DNA of 64,000 nt from Streptomyces anulatus (lineage in GTDB: Bacteria > Actinomycetota > Actinomycetes > Streptomycetales > Streptomycetaceae), in the NCBI RefSeq assembly GCF_014650675.1, contig NZ_BMVK01000015.1:62001-126000 (forward strand). The letters run 5' to 3'. How positions within the stretch are numbered: position 1 is the first letter of the stretch; each line of letters opens with the position of its first letter. A program made the position numbers and the translations under genes. Below the pieces are notes generated by a model, which was not told the origin of the DNA, searched no databases, and saw nothing but the letters and a program-made list of their open reading frames with translations. Shown in pieces: positions 1 to 7,399 of the stretch.

Positions 1-27
1 GAGATCGGCTACTGGGGGTAGCAACAC

Positions 28-954
28 ATGACGAAGAAGACGCGAATCCGCGTCGCGCGGATCGCCGCTGGTGCGGTTATCGCCGCGGGTGCCTCGCTGA
101 CCGCGGCCGGTGCGGCGCAGGCGCTGAACGGTCCGGAAGAGACCCAGATCACCACCCAGGACGAGACCGAGGACGGTCTCATCGGCGGCCTCATCGAGGG
201 CACCACCGAGGGTGGCGACCCGGGCGGCGTCGACGCGGGCGCCGACGGCGGTGCTGCTGATGGCGGTGCCGACGGTGGCGTTGACGGCGGTGCCGATGGC
301 GGTGCTGACGGCGGTGCCGATGGTGGCGTCGACGGCGGTGCTGACGGTGGCGTCGATGGCGGTGCTGATGGCGGCGTTGACGGCGGTGCCGATGGTGGCG
401 TCGATGGCGGTGCTGATGGCGGTGCTGACGGTGGCGTCGATGGCGGTGCCGACGGCGGTGCTGACGGTGGCGTTGACGGCGGTGCCGATGGCGGTGCTGA
501 CGGCGGCGTCGACGGCGGCTCCGGTAACAACGGTGGCTCGGGCAACAACGGCGGCTCCGGCAACAACGGTGGCTCGGGCAACAACGGTGGCTCCGGTAAC
601 AACGGTGGTTCCGGTAACAACGGCGGCTCGGGCAACAACGGTGGCACCACCACCGGCGGCGGCGACCAGGGTGGCTCCACCACCTCCGGCGGCTCCACCG
701 GCGGCGGTTCCACCACCGGTGGCGACGACGCCGGCTGCACCGTCGACCTCGACGGCGCCGAGTGCACCGACAACACCGACACCGACAGCGTCGGCAACAA
801 GCCGGTCGAGCAGAGCAAGGGCAAGGAAGAGCTCGCCGAGACCGGTGCGGCCGAGACGACCTTCCTGGTCATCGGCGCCGCGACGATGATCGCGGGCGGC
901 ATCGGCTTCCGTATCCTGCCCCGCCTGGTCGGCGGCGGCCGCACGGTCGCCTAG
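28..954 (+). CDS. LAETG-anchored, glycine/aspartate-repeat surface protein
   Basis: Predicted secreted, cell-wall-anchored protein of 308 residues. Residues 1-32 are a typical Sec signal peptide (basic start, hydrophobic stretch, AQA cleavage site). Residues about 67-163 are a run of four-residue GGAD/GGVD units, followed by seven SGNNGG units (about 165-207) and a Gly/Thr/Ser linker. A short segment with two cysteines precedes the sorting signal: LAETG at 269-273, a hydrophobic helix, and a short tail with arginines. LAxTG is the motif of class E sortases of Streptomyces. The repeats suggest an extended, acidic, flexible stalk; no catalytic or binding domain is visible. A G-rich RBS lies about 8 bases before the ATG, and a strong hairpin follows. 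Repeat number is likely to vary between strains. The role (adhesion or surface structure) is inference. Confidence 0.85.
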   Translation: MTKKTRIRVARIAAGAVIAAGASLTAAGAAQALNGPEETQITTQDETEDGLIGGLIEGTTEGGDPGGVDAGADGGAADGGADGGVDGGADGGADGGADGGVDGGADGGVDGGADGGVDGGADGGVDGGADGGADGGVDGGADGGADGGVDGGADGGADGGVDGGSGNNGGSGNNGGSGNNGGSGNNGGSGNNGGSGNNGGSGNNGGTTTGGGDQGGSTTSGGSTGGGSTTGGDDAGCTVDLDGAECTDNTDTDSVGNKPVEQSKGKEELAETGAAETTFLVIGAATMIAGGIGFRILPRLVGGGRTVA

Positions 955-1024
955 GTCCCCAGCGGACCGTACCGACGCGTAGCGGGCGCACACCAAGCCT
1001 CTGCGCGGCACGGCACAGCATGAA

Positions 1025-1064
1025 GAAGGGCCCGGGTGGGCGTACGACGCCTCCCGGGCCCTTC
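1025..1064. terminator. GC-rich hairpin after the LAETG gene
   Basis: A 12-bp perfect inverted repeat (GAAGGGCCCGGG / CCCGGGCCCTTC) with a 16-base loop lies 70 bases after the stop of the surface-protein gene. It has no long T tract, which is common for Streptomyces terminators. It could serve both the upstream gene and the convergent small gene ending at 1158. Confidence 0.6.
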
Positions 1065-1157
1065 TGCGCGTCCGAACCGCTCAGGCGGCCGTACGCGTAC
1101 GTCTGTCAGCCCCGACGGGGCGGTGAGGGGCGGCCCCGGAGGGCCGTGCGGGCCGGA

Positions 1158-1358
1158 TCAGGCCGCTTGGTGCGCCAGCAGCGCGAGCGCGGTCAGCAGC
1201 ACCACCATCAGGGCGATCAGCATCGCCGGGCTCATCCCGGCCAGCGGGCCCTGGCCCTGCTCCTCCAGCATCTGCTGCCGCACGGCACGGCAGACGCGGC
1301 AGCGGCCCTCGCTGACGGGGGACGCGCAGTTCGCGCACACCAGTCGGTCATAGGTCAT
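1158..1358 (-). CDS. small zinc-ribbon membrane protein
   Basis: A 66-residue protein. The N-terminal part carries two CxxC pairs (CANC and CRVC) typical of a small zinc ribbon. A single C-terminal hydrophobic helix of about 20 residues (MLIALMVVLLTALALLAH) makes it a tail-anchored membrane protein. The start was chosen because a GGAGGAGG ribosome-binding site sits about 7 bases before the ATG at 1358; an in-frame ATG two codons earlier touches that RBS and is too close. The gene is convergent with the surface-protein gene and divergent from ftsE. No function is known to me; similar small proteins appear common in Streptomyces. Confidence 0.75.
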   Translation of the reverse strand: MTYDRLVCANCASPVSEGRCRVCRAVRQQMLEEQGQGPLAGMSPAMLIALMVVLLTALALLAHQAA

Positions 1359-1617
1359 GCGCATTCCTCCTCCCGCGCGGCGGAGCCGCTTGCTGCTTTC
1401 TCTCCGCACAACGCTCACGGAAACGCAACCGTTCCCCCCACCACTGTGCCAGCTCGCGACGATTTCGGCGCGGCCCGCCGGACAAGGTCCGGCACGACCC
1501 GTTTCGTTCCAGGGGGTGATCCGCCATAAAACGCCCATTGCCGGACGCCGCCTGCACGCGTGAGCCCGGTTCGCGTATGGTCACGCTCACCTACTCCCGG
1601 CCGACCGTGGTGCATCC

Positions 1618-2307
1618 GTGATCCGATTCGACAACGTCTCCAAGACCTACCCGAAGCAGACCCGACCGGCTCTGCGCGATGTCTCGTTGGACATCGAGAA
1701 GGGTGAGTTCGTCTTCCTGGTGGGGTCCTCCGGCTCCGGCAAGTCGACCTTCATGCGACTGATCCTGCGCGAGGAGCGCGCCAGCACGGGCATGGTCCAT
1801 GTGCTCGGCAAGGATCTCGCGCGGCTGTCCAACTGGAAGGTGCCGCAGATGCGCCGCCAGCTGGGGACGGTCTTCCAGGACTTCCGCCTGCTGCCCAACA
1901 AGACGGTCGCGGAGAACGTGGCCTTCGCGCAGGAGGTCATCGGCAAGCCCCGCGGCGAGATCCGCAAGGCCGTGCCCCAGGTCCTCGACCTCGTCGGCCT
2001 CGGCGGCAAGGAGGAGCGGATGCCCGGTGAGCTCTCCGGCGGTGAGCAGCAGCGCGTGGCCATCGCCCGCGCCTTCGTGAACCGCCCCATGCTGCTGATC
2101 GCGGACGAGCCGACCGGCAACCTCGACCCGCAGACCTCGGTGGGCATCATGAAGCTGCTGGACCGGATCAACCGGACCGGCACCACCGTGATCATGGCGA
2201 CCCACGACCAGAACATCGTCGACCAGATGCGCAAGCGCGTCATCGAGCTCGAGCAGGGCCGTCTCGTACGCGACCAGGCACGCGGCGTCTACGGCTACCA
2301 GCACTGA
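1618..2307 (+). CDS. ftsE: cell division ATP-binding protein FtsE
   Basis: Cytoplasmic ATPase of the FtsEX complex, which couples ATP hydrolysis to activation of septal peptidoglycan hydrolases. The 229-residue length is standard. All ABC motifs are intact: Walker A GSSGSGKST, signature LSGGEQQR, Walker B LLIADEPTGNLDP and the switch histidine in MATHDQ. The start is GTG. ftsX follows after 54 bases on the same strand, the usual operon. The 259 bases upstream, shared with the divergent small gene, presumably hold the promoter. Identification is secure from motifs and partner. Confidence 0.97.
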   Translation: MIRFDNVSKTYPKQTRPALRDVSLDIEKGEFVFLVGSSGSGKSTFMRLILREERASTGMVHVLGKDLARLSNWKVPQMRRQLGTVFQDFRLLPNKTVAENVAFAQEVIGKPRGEIRKAVPQVLDLVGLGGKEERMPGELSGGEQQRVAIARAFVNRPMLLIADEPTGNLDPQTSVGIMKLLDRINRTGTTVIMATHDQNIVDQMRKRVIELEQGRLVRDQARGVYGYQH

Positions 2308-2361
2308 CCGAGGGGCTCCGGCCCTTCGTGCATTTCGAGCATCGAGTACTGAAAGGACGCC

Positions 2362-3279
2362 ATGCGCGCCCAGTTCGTCCTGTCGGAGATCGGCGTCGGT
2401 CTCCGCCGCAACCTCACGATGACCTTCGCGGTCGTGGTCTCCGTCGCCCTCTCGCTCGCCCTGTTCGGCGGTGCGCTGCTGATGCGCGAGCAGGTCAGCA
2501 CGATGAAGGACTACTGGTACGACAAGGTCAACGTCTCGATCTTCCTCTGCAACAAGAACGACGCCAAGGACATGCCCAAGTGCGCCAAGGGGGCTGTCAC
2601 CAAGGAGCAGAAGGACCAGATCAAGGTCGACCTGGAGAAGATGGACGCCGTCGAGACGGTCCACTTCGAGACGGTCGACGAGGCGTACAAGCACTACCAG
2701 GAGCAGTTCGGCGACTCCCCGATGGCGGGCAACATCACGCCCGACCAGATGCAGGAGTCCTTCCGGGTCAAGCTGGACGACCCGCAGAAGTACAAGGTCG
2801 TCGCGACGGCCTTCGCCGGGCGTGACGGGGTGCAGTCCGTCCAGGACCAGCGGTCCATCCTGGACCAGCTCTTCGAGCTGATGAACGGCATGAACGCCGT
2901 CGCGGTCTACGTGATGATCCTGATGCTGGTGATCGCGCTGATCCTGATCGTCAACACCGTGCGGGTATCCGCGTTCAGCCGGAGACGAGAAACGGGCATC
3001 ATGCGCCTCGTCGGAGCCTCCGGCTTCTACATCCAGGCCCCCTTCATCATGGAGGCGGCCGTCGCCGGCCTGATCGGCGGCGTGCTGGCCTGCGCCATGC
3101 TGCTCGGCGGACGCTACTTCCTGATCGACGGCGGCCTCGCGCTCCAGGAGAAGCTCAACCTGATCAACTTCATCGGCTGGGACGCGGTCCTCACCAAGCT
3201 CCCGCTGGTGCTCGCGATCGGTCTGCTGATGCCCGCCATCGCCGCTCTGTTCGCGCTGCGCAAGTACCTGAAGGTGTGA
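2362..3279 (+). CDS. ftsX: cell division permease-like protein FtsX
   Basis: Membrane partner of FtsE, 305 residues, with the classic FtsX layout. One transmembrane helix (about residues 22-42) is followed by a large extracellular loop (about 45-170), then three C-terminal helices. The cytoplasmic RRRETGIMRLVGAS segment before the third helix is diagnostic for the family. The extracellular loop carries two cysteines (in FLCNK and PKCAK) that could form a disulfide. In actinobacteria this loop binds cell-wall hydrolases or their regulators (family knowledge). A perfect 18-bp hairpin just after the stop closes the ftsEX unit. Confidence 0.97.
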   Translation: MRAQFVLSEIGVGLRRNLTMTFAVVVSVALSLALFGGALLMREQVSTMKDYWYDKVNVSIFLCNKNDAKDMPKCAKGAVTKEQKDQIKVDLEKMDAVETVHFETVDEAYKHYQEQFGDSPMAGNITPDQMQESFRVKLDDPQKYKVVATAFAGRDGVQSVQDQRSILDQLFELMNGMNAVAVYVMILMLVIALILIVNTVRVSAFSRRRETGIMRLVGASGFYIQAPFIMEAAVAGLIGGVLACAMLLGGRYFLIDGGLALQEKLNLINFIGWDAVLTKLPLVLAIGLLMPAIAALFALRKYLKV

Positions 3280-3285
3280 CATGTG

Positions 3286-3327
3286 CCCCCTGGGGCGCAC
3301 GGGTGAGTGCCCGTGCGCCCCAGGGGG
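3286..3327 (+). terminator. 18-bp perfect hairpin after ftsX
   Basis: The arms at 3286-3303 and 3310-3327 are perfectly complementary over 18 bp around a six-base loop (TGAGTG), starting seven bases after the ftsX stop. There is no U tract. The stability and position support a terminator, placing the downstream protease gene in a separate unit. Confidence 0.8.
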
Positions 3328-3347
3328 CTTGTCCTAGACTCGGCGCC

Positions 3348-4535
3348 ATGTCGGGTTGTTCGCACCGCTTCCGGCCCCGCGGCCTCTGCCGCGGGGCGGC
3401 CCTGACATTGGTCTTCGGGTGTGCTCTCGCCACCGCCGCCGCGACCGGTTCGCTGCCGCAGGACCCCGATCCCGGGCCCGGGCCGCAGACCCGTGCCGTC
3501 TCCTCCACCGTCGCCCCGGTCGACCGCGACGAGATCGAGGACGCCGCCGCCGAGGCCGAGGCCGACGGGAAGTCCGTGAAGGACGCCGCCGAGGAGGTCG
3601 TCAGCCGTAGCGGGGACCGCTGGGGCGCGGTCTACGACGAGCGGGAGTACGAGGAGTTCGAGCGGGCGCTGGACGGCGCCTACACCGGTGTCGGGCTCTC
3701 CGCCCGGCGCACCGACGGCGGCGACGTCACCGTCTCCCGCGTCCAGCCCGGCGGCCCCGCCGACCGGGCCGGGATCCGCGCCGGAGACCTGCTGCGCACC
3801 CTGGACGGCCGCGCGGTCGGCAAGCGCCCCGTCGCGGAGGTCGTCGCGTTGCTGCGCGGCGACGGTACGGGCGCGGCCGAGGGCAGCCGGGTGGAGCTGG
3901 GTCTGGTCCGGGAGGGCCGGAGCTGGACGGAGACCCTTCGGCGGGCCCGGCTGACCACCGAGGCGGTCACCGTGCGGCGACTGGGGGCCGAGCCGTCGTC
4001 GGCGGTCCTGGTCAAGGTGGAGGCGTTCACCAAGGGGGCCGGGGCCGATGTCCGGGACGCGGTCCGCGATGCTCCCGACGGGGCCGGGATACTGCTCGAC
4101 CTGCGCGCCAACTCCGGCGGACTCGTCGCCGAGGCCGTCGTCGCCGCCTCCGCCTTCCTGGACGGCGGCCTGGTCGCCACGTACGACGTGCGCGGGGAGC
4201 AGCAGGCCCTGTACGCCGAACCGGGCGGTGACACGGACCGGCCGGTCGTCGTCCTGGTCGACGGCGGCACGATGAGCGCCGCCGAGCTGCTGACCGGTGC
4301 GCTCCAGGACCGGGGCCGTGCGGTCACCGTCGGATCGCCCACCTTCGGCAAGGGCTCCGTGCAGATGCCCAGCGAGCTGCCGGGCGGTTCGGTGGCCGAG
4401 CTGACCGTCGGCCACTACCGCACCCCGGCCGGCCGGAACGTCGACGGCAGGGGCATCACACCCGACCTCGTGGTGGGGGAGAGGGCCCAGCAGCGGGCCG
4501 AGACGGTATTGAGTGGCCTCGGGGGTGGGTCGTAG
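3348..4535 (+). CDS. S41-family C-terminal processing peptidase (PDZ protease)
   Basis: Secreted or membrane-anchored serine protease of the CtpA/Prc family, 395 residues. The N-terminus has a basic stretch and a hydrophobic helix (signal or anchor, about residues 16-35). A PDZ domain follows (about 95-175, with GGPADRAGIRAGDLL), then the tail-specific protease core. The catalytic serine is in the TMSAAE motif (Ser310) and the general-base lysine in TFGKGS (Lys335); this 25-residue spacing matches the Ser/Lys dyad of the family. The ATG at 3348 was preferred because upstream in-frame starts lie inside the ftsX terminator hairpin. smpB follows after 18 bases, so the two are probably cotranscribed. 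Proximity to ftsEX suggests a cell-envelope role, but this is inference. Confidence 0.92.
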   Translation: MSGCSHRFRPRGLCRGAALTLVFGCALATAAATGSLPQDPDPGPGPQTRAVSSTVAPVDRDEIEDAAAEAEADGKSVKDAAEEVVSRSGDRWGAVYDEREYEEFERALDGAYTGVGLSARRTDGGDVTVSRVQPGGPADRAGIRAGDLLRTLDGRAVGKRPVAEVVALLRGDGTGAAEGSRVELGLVREGRSWTETLRRARLTTEAVTVRRLGAEPSSAVLVKVEAFTKGAGADVRDAVRDAPDGAGILLDLRANSGGLVAEAVVAASAFLDGGLVATYDVRGEQQALYAEPGGDTDRPVVVLVDGGTMSAAELLTGALQDRGRAVTVGSPTFGKGSVQMPSELPGGSVAELTVGHYRTPAGRNVDGRGITPDLVVGERAQQRAETVLSGLGGGS

Positions 4536-4553
4536 TGCGAAAATGACCGCACT

Positions 4554-5042
4554 ATGGCGAAGGAAAAAGACACCGGGCGCAAGATGGTCGCGCAGAACAA
4601 GAAGGCGCGGCACGACTACACGATCCTCGACACCTACGAGTGCGGCCTCGTCCTCATGGGTACGGAGGTCAAGTCCCTGCGCATGGGACGGGCCTCCCTG
4701 GTCGACGGCTTCGTCCAGATCGACGACCACGAGGCCTGGCTCCACAACATCCACGTACCCGAGTACGTCCAGGGCACCTGGACCAACCACACGGCCAAGC
4801 GGAAGCGGAAGCTGCTGCTGCACCGGGCCGAGATCGACAAGCTGGAGTCGAAGTCGCAGGAGACGGGCCACACGATCGTGCCGCTCGCGCTGTACTTCAA
4901 GGACGGCCGGGTCAAGGTCGAGATCGCGCTCGCGAAGGGCAAGAAGGAGTACGACAAGCGGCAGACGCTCCGCGAGAAGCAGGACACGCGGGAGACGAAC
5001 CGCGCCATCTCGGCGGCCCGCCGGCGGCAGCGCAGCGCCTGA
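4554..5042 (+). CDS. smpB: SsrA-binding protein SmpB
   Basis: RNA-binding protein that delivers tmRNA to stalled ribosomes in trans-translation. The 162-residue length is typical. It begins with the conserved block around KKARHDY and the LVLMGTEVKSLR segment of the OB fold, and ends in a basic tail (YDKRQTLREKQ onward) that inserts into the decoding centre. The tmRNA gene begins 118 bases downstream on the same strand, so both components of the rescue system are adjacent. Confidence 0.97.
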   Translation: MAKEKDTGRKMVAQNKKARHDYTILDTYECGLVLMGTEVKSLRMGRASLVDGFVQIDDHEAWLHNIHVPEYVQGTWTNHTAKRKRKLLLHRAEIDKLESKSQETGHTIVPLALYFKDGRVKVEIALAKGKKEYDKRQTLREKQDTRETNRAISAARRRQRSA

Positions 5043-5160
5043 GCGGGGCCCGTCCCGGCGGGGCAGTGGCCGGACAGGAATACAGTGGCATCGTCCGGCG
5101 TTGGTCACGTACGATGGGCCGTGCACCTCAGCGAAGGTGCGCGTTTTGAAAAATCAACAT

Positions 5161-5548
5161 GGGGATGATCGGTTTCGACAGCGGATGTCGAAGCAGGGGA
5201 AGCGAGTCGAGGAAGCGGCAATGATCTCGTAAACCATATGTCGCAAACAATAATCGCCAATTCCAAGCGCGATTCCTCCGCCTTCGCCCTCGCTGCCTAA
5301 TTAGCAGCTAAGCGAAGACTCTGCGGAGTGTCAGCCCGGGGGTGATCCCGACCCGGATCCTGGCATCAACTAGGGATCTAAACTTCTCGGCCCGGCCACG
5401 GGGCCGAGAAGGAAATCAAACAGTGGCTGGGCCTGTCGGAGGCTTGTTCGCGTGACCTCCGGGGCCGAGAAAAGCGTAGCGAACTGCACTCGGAGAAGCC
5501 CTGGTTCCGCACCGTTGGACGCGGGTTCGATTCCCGCCATCTCCACCA
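5161..5548 (+). ncRNA. ssrA: transfer-messenger RNA (tmRNA)
   Basis: The 5' GGGGAUG pairs with CAUCUCC before the 3' ACCA, giving the 7-bp tRNA-like acceptor stem with CCA encoded. The T arm (GGGTTCGATTCCC) is intact near the 3' end. The tag frame reads ANSKRDSSAFALAA followed by TAA, with the resume alanine codon GCC at 5256-5258 and the stop at 5298-5300; this ends in the ALAA degradation signal and fits Streptomyces tags. Total length is 388 nt. A strong intrinsic terminator follows within 11 bases. Confidence 0.97.
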
Positions 5549-5558
5549 CCCCATGTAA

Positions 5559-5600
5559 GCCTCCGCCCCGCGAGTTCACTCGCGGGGCGGAGGCTTTTTT
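5559..5600. terminator. intrinsic terminator of ssrA
   Basis: A perfect 16-bp hairpin (arms 5559-5574 and 5579-5594, loop TTCA) is followed by six T residues. This is one of the few canonical intrinsic terminators in the window. It lies between ssrA and the oppositely oriented ABC gene ending at 5615, so it may act in both directions. Confidence 0.9.
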
Positions 5601-5614
5601 ATGCCCATGTTTCT

Positions 5615-7399
5615 TCACCGTGCGCGGTTCCACGCCTCCCAGAGCCGGGCGTACGGGCCTTCGGCCGCCGCCAGTTCCGCGTGCGTACCGGATTCGACGA
5701 TCCGCCCGGCGTCCATCACCACGATCCGGTCGGCGCGGGCGGCCTGGCTCAGACGGTGGGCGATCACCACGCCCGTACGGTCCGCGAGGGCGGACGCCGC
5801 GGCGTTCTCCAGGAGGTCCGCATCGCTCGTCCCGGCCTCCGCCGTCGCCTCGTCCAGGAGGGCGACGTCCGGGTCCACGAGGGCGAGCCGGAGCAGGGCG
5901 AGGTGCTGGGCGCGGGCGGCGGCGAGGTCGTGGCCGCCCGCGCCGACCCGGGTGTCGAGGCCCTCGGGGAGCGCGTCGAGCCATGCCGTCGCGCCCAGGC
6001 GGCCGGCGGCCGCGCGGATCTCGGCGTCCGTGGCGTCGGGGGCGAAGAGGCGGAGGTCCTCCGCGACCGTTCCGTCGAAGACGTGGACCTCCTGGCTGAC
6101 CAGGACGATCCGGCGGCGCAGGACGTCCGCCGGGAGTTCCGCGAGCGGGACGCCGTCCAGCAGGACGCGGCCGGAGTCGGGGGTCAGGACCCCGGCGAGG
6201 ATCTTGGCGAGCGTGGTCTTGCCGGCCCCGCTCGCCCCCACGACCGCGACGGTCTCGCCCGGTTCCACGGTGAGGGAGACGGCGTCGAGTGCCCGGCGGC
6301 CGGCGGCGTAGCCGTACGAGACGTGGTCCAGGGCGATCCGGCCGGGCGTCGTCGGTGTCCGTGACGGGGGGAGGCTCCCGCACTGCCGGTACGCGGGCAG
6401 GGAGAGGATGCCCACCAGCCGGGCCAGACCGGCCCCCGCGTTCTGGAGTTCGTCGACGGTGGAGAGCAGGACGCCGATGGGGTCGAACAGCCGGTGGAAG
6501 TAGAGCGCGGCGGCCGTGGCCGCGCCCAGCGTCACCGTGCCCCCGCCCACCAGGTGGTAGCCGACGGCCAGGACGGCGGCGAGTCCGATGAACTCCGCGA
6601 GGTTCAGGAGCCCGTAGAACGTGGTGCGCAGCCGTACCGCCCGCAGTTCGAAGCCGATGGCGTGCTCGGAGGAGGCGGCCACCGCCGCCGTGTGGTGGTC
6701 CTGGGCGCGCAGGGCGGCCACGGTGTCCGCGCCGGTCAGGCTCTCGACGATGCGCTGGCCGCGCGCCGCCTCGGCCTGCCGGGCCGCCCGGTAGACCGGT
6801 CCGGACCGGGCGAGGAACCGGCGCAGCGCCAGGTACTGGACCGGGGTCGCGGCCAGCACCGCGAGCGCGAAGCGCAGGTCGATCACGCCGATGCCGATGA
6901 GTGTCAGGGCGATCGTGAACAGGGCCGACACGGTGGCGGGGAGGACTTTCCCGATCACCGTGTTGACGGCCTCGGCGTCCCCGGCGACGCGGGAGACCAG
7001 GTCGCCGCTGCCCGCCCGCTCCAGTACGGAGGAGGGCTGGGCGACCGCCGTGGCGAAGACGTCCTCGCGCAGGCCGGCCAAGGTGTCCTGCGCGGTCCGG
7101 GCCAGCAGCAACTGCCCCCACCGGCCGAGCGCGACCCCCGTGCCCGTGGCCGCGACGATGGCTCCGGCGGGCGGCAGCAGGCCGGACCAGGGGCGGCCCT
7201 CGGCCACGGCGTCGACCATCGTGCCCAGCAGGGCCGGTACGGCGAGGGCGGCGGCCGTCGCGGCGAGCAGCACCAGGACCGTTCCGGCCAGCCGGAGGCG
7301 GTGCCGGGCGAGCAGCCGCAGGGTCGTGCGGGCGGTGTCCCGGGGGGAGGCGACGGGGAGCAGGGCGGGGCTGCCCGCGCTGTACGTCGTGGGGGTCAT
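5615..7399 (-). CDS. ABC exporter half-transporter with degenerate signature motif
   Basis: Fused membrane-ATPase half-transporter of 594 residues: six-helix exporter domain (about 35-325) and nucleotide-binding domain (about 350-594). Walker A is intact (GASGAGKTT, Lys394), as are Walker B (VALLDEAT) and the H-loop (VIAHRL). The signature is lost: the LSGGQxQ position reads LAAARAQ (about 492-498). The partner gene overlaps it by 4 bp (ATGA) and has the opposite defects, so the two should form an obligate heterodimer with one competent ATP site. The next genes encode siderophore uptake, so export of a siderophore or related metabolite is the likely job; the substrate is not shown by the sequence. 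Confidence 0.9.
   Translation of the reverse strand: MTPTTYSAGSPALLPVASPRDTARTTLRLLARHRLRLAGTVLVLLAATAAALAVPALLGTMVDAVAEGRPWSGLLPPAGAIVAATGTGVALGRWGQLLLARTAQDTLAGLREDVFATAVAQPSSVLERAGSGDLVSRVAGDAEAVNTVIGKVLPATVSALFTIALTLIGIGVIDLRFALAVLAATPVQYLALRRFLARSGPVYRAARQAEAARGQRIVESLTGADTVAALRAQDHHTAAVAASSEHAIGFELRAVRLRTTFYGLLNLAEFIGLAAVLAVGYHLVGGGTVTLGAATAAALYFHRLFDPIGVLLSTVDELQNAGAGLARLVGILSLPAYRQCGSLPPSRTPTTPGRIALDHVSYGYAAGRRALDAVSLTVEPGETVAVVGASGAGKTTLAKILAGVLTPDSGRVLLDGVPLAELPADVLRRRIVLVSQEVHVFDGTVAEDLRLFAPDATDAEIRAAAGRLGATAWLDALPEGLDTRVGAGGHDLAAARAQHLALLRLALVDPDVALLDEATAEAGTSDADLLENAAASALADRTGVVIAHRLSQAARADRIVVMDAGRIVESGTHAELAAAEGPYARLWEAWNRAR

Noticed and set aside
226..650. Regular DNA repeats suggesting a CRISPR or tandem satellite
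   Set aside because: The repeats are in frame, of 12-18 bases without spacers, and encode the GGAD/SGNNGG tracts of the sortase substrate.
5500..5600. ssrA 3' end as an integration site of a mobile island
   Set aside because: No second copy of the tmRNA 3' end and no integrase were seen downstream; a terminator directly follows. Only comparison with other genomes could revive this.
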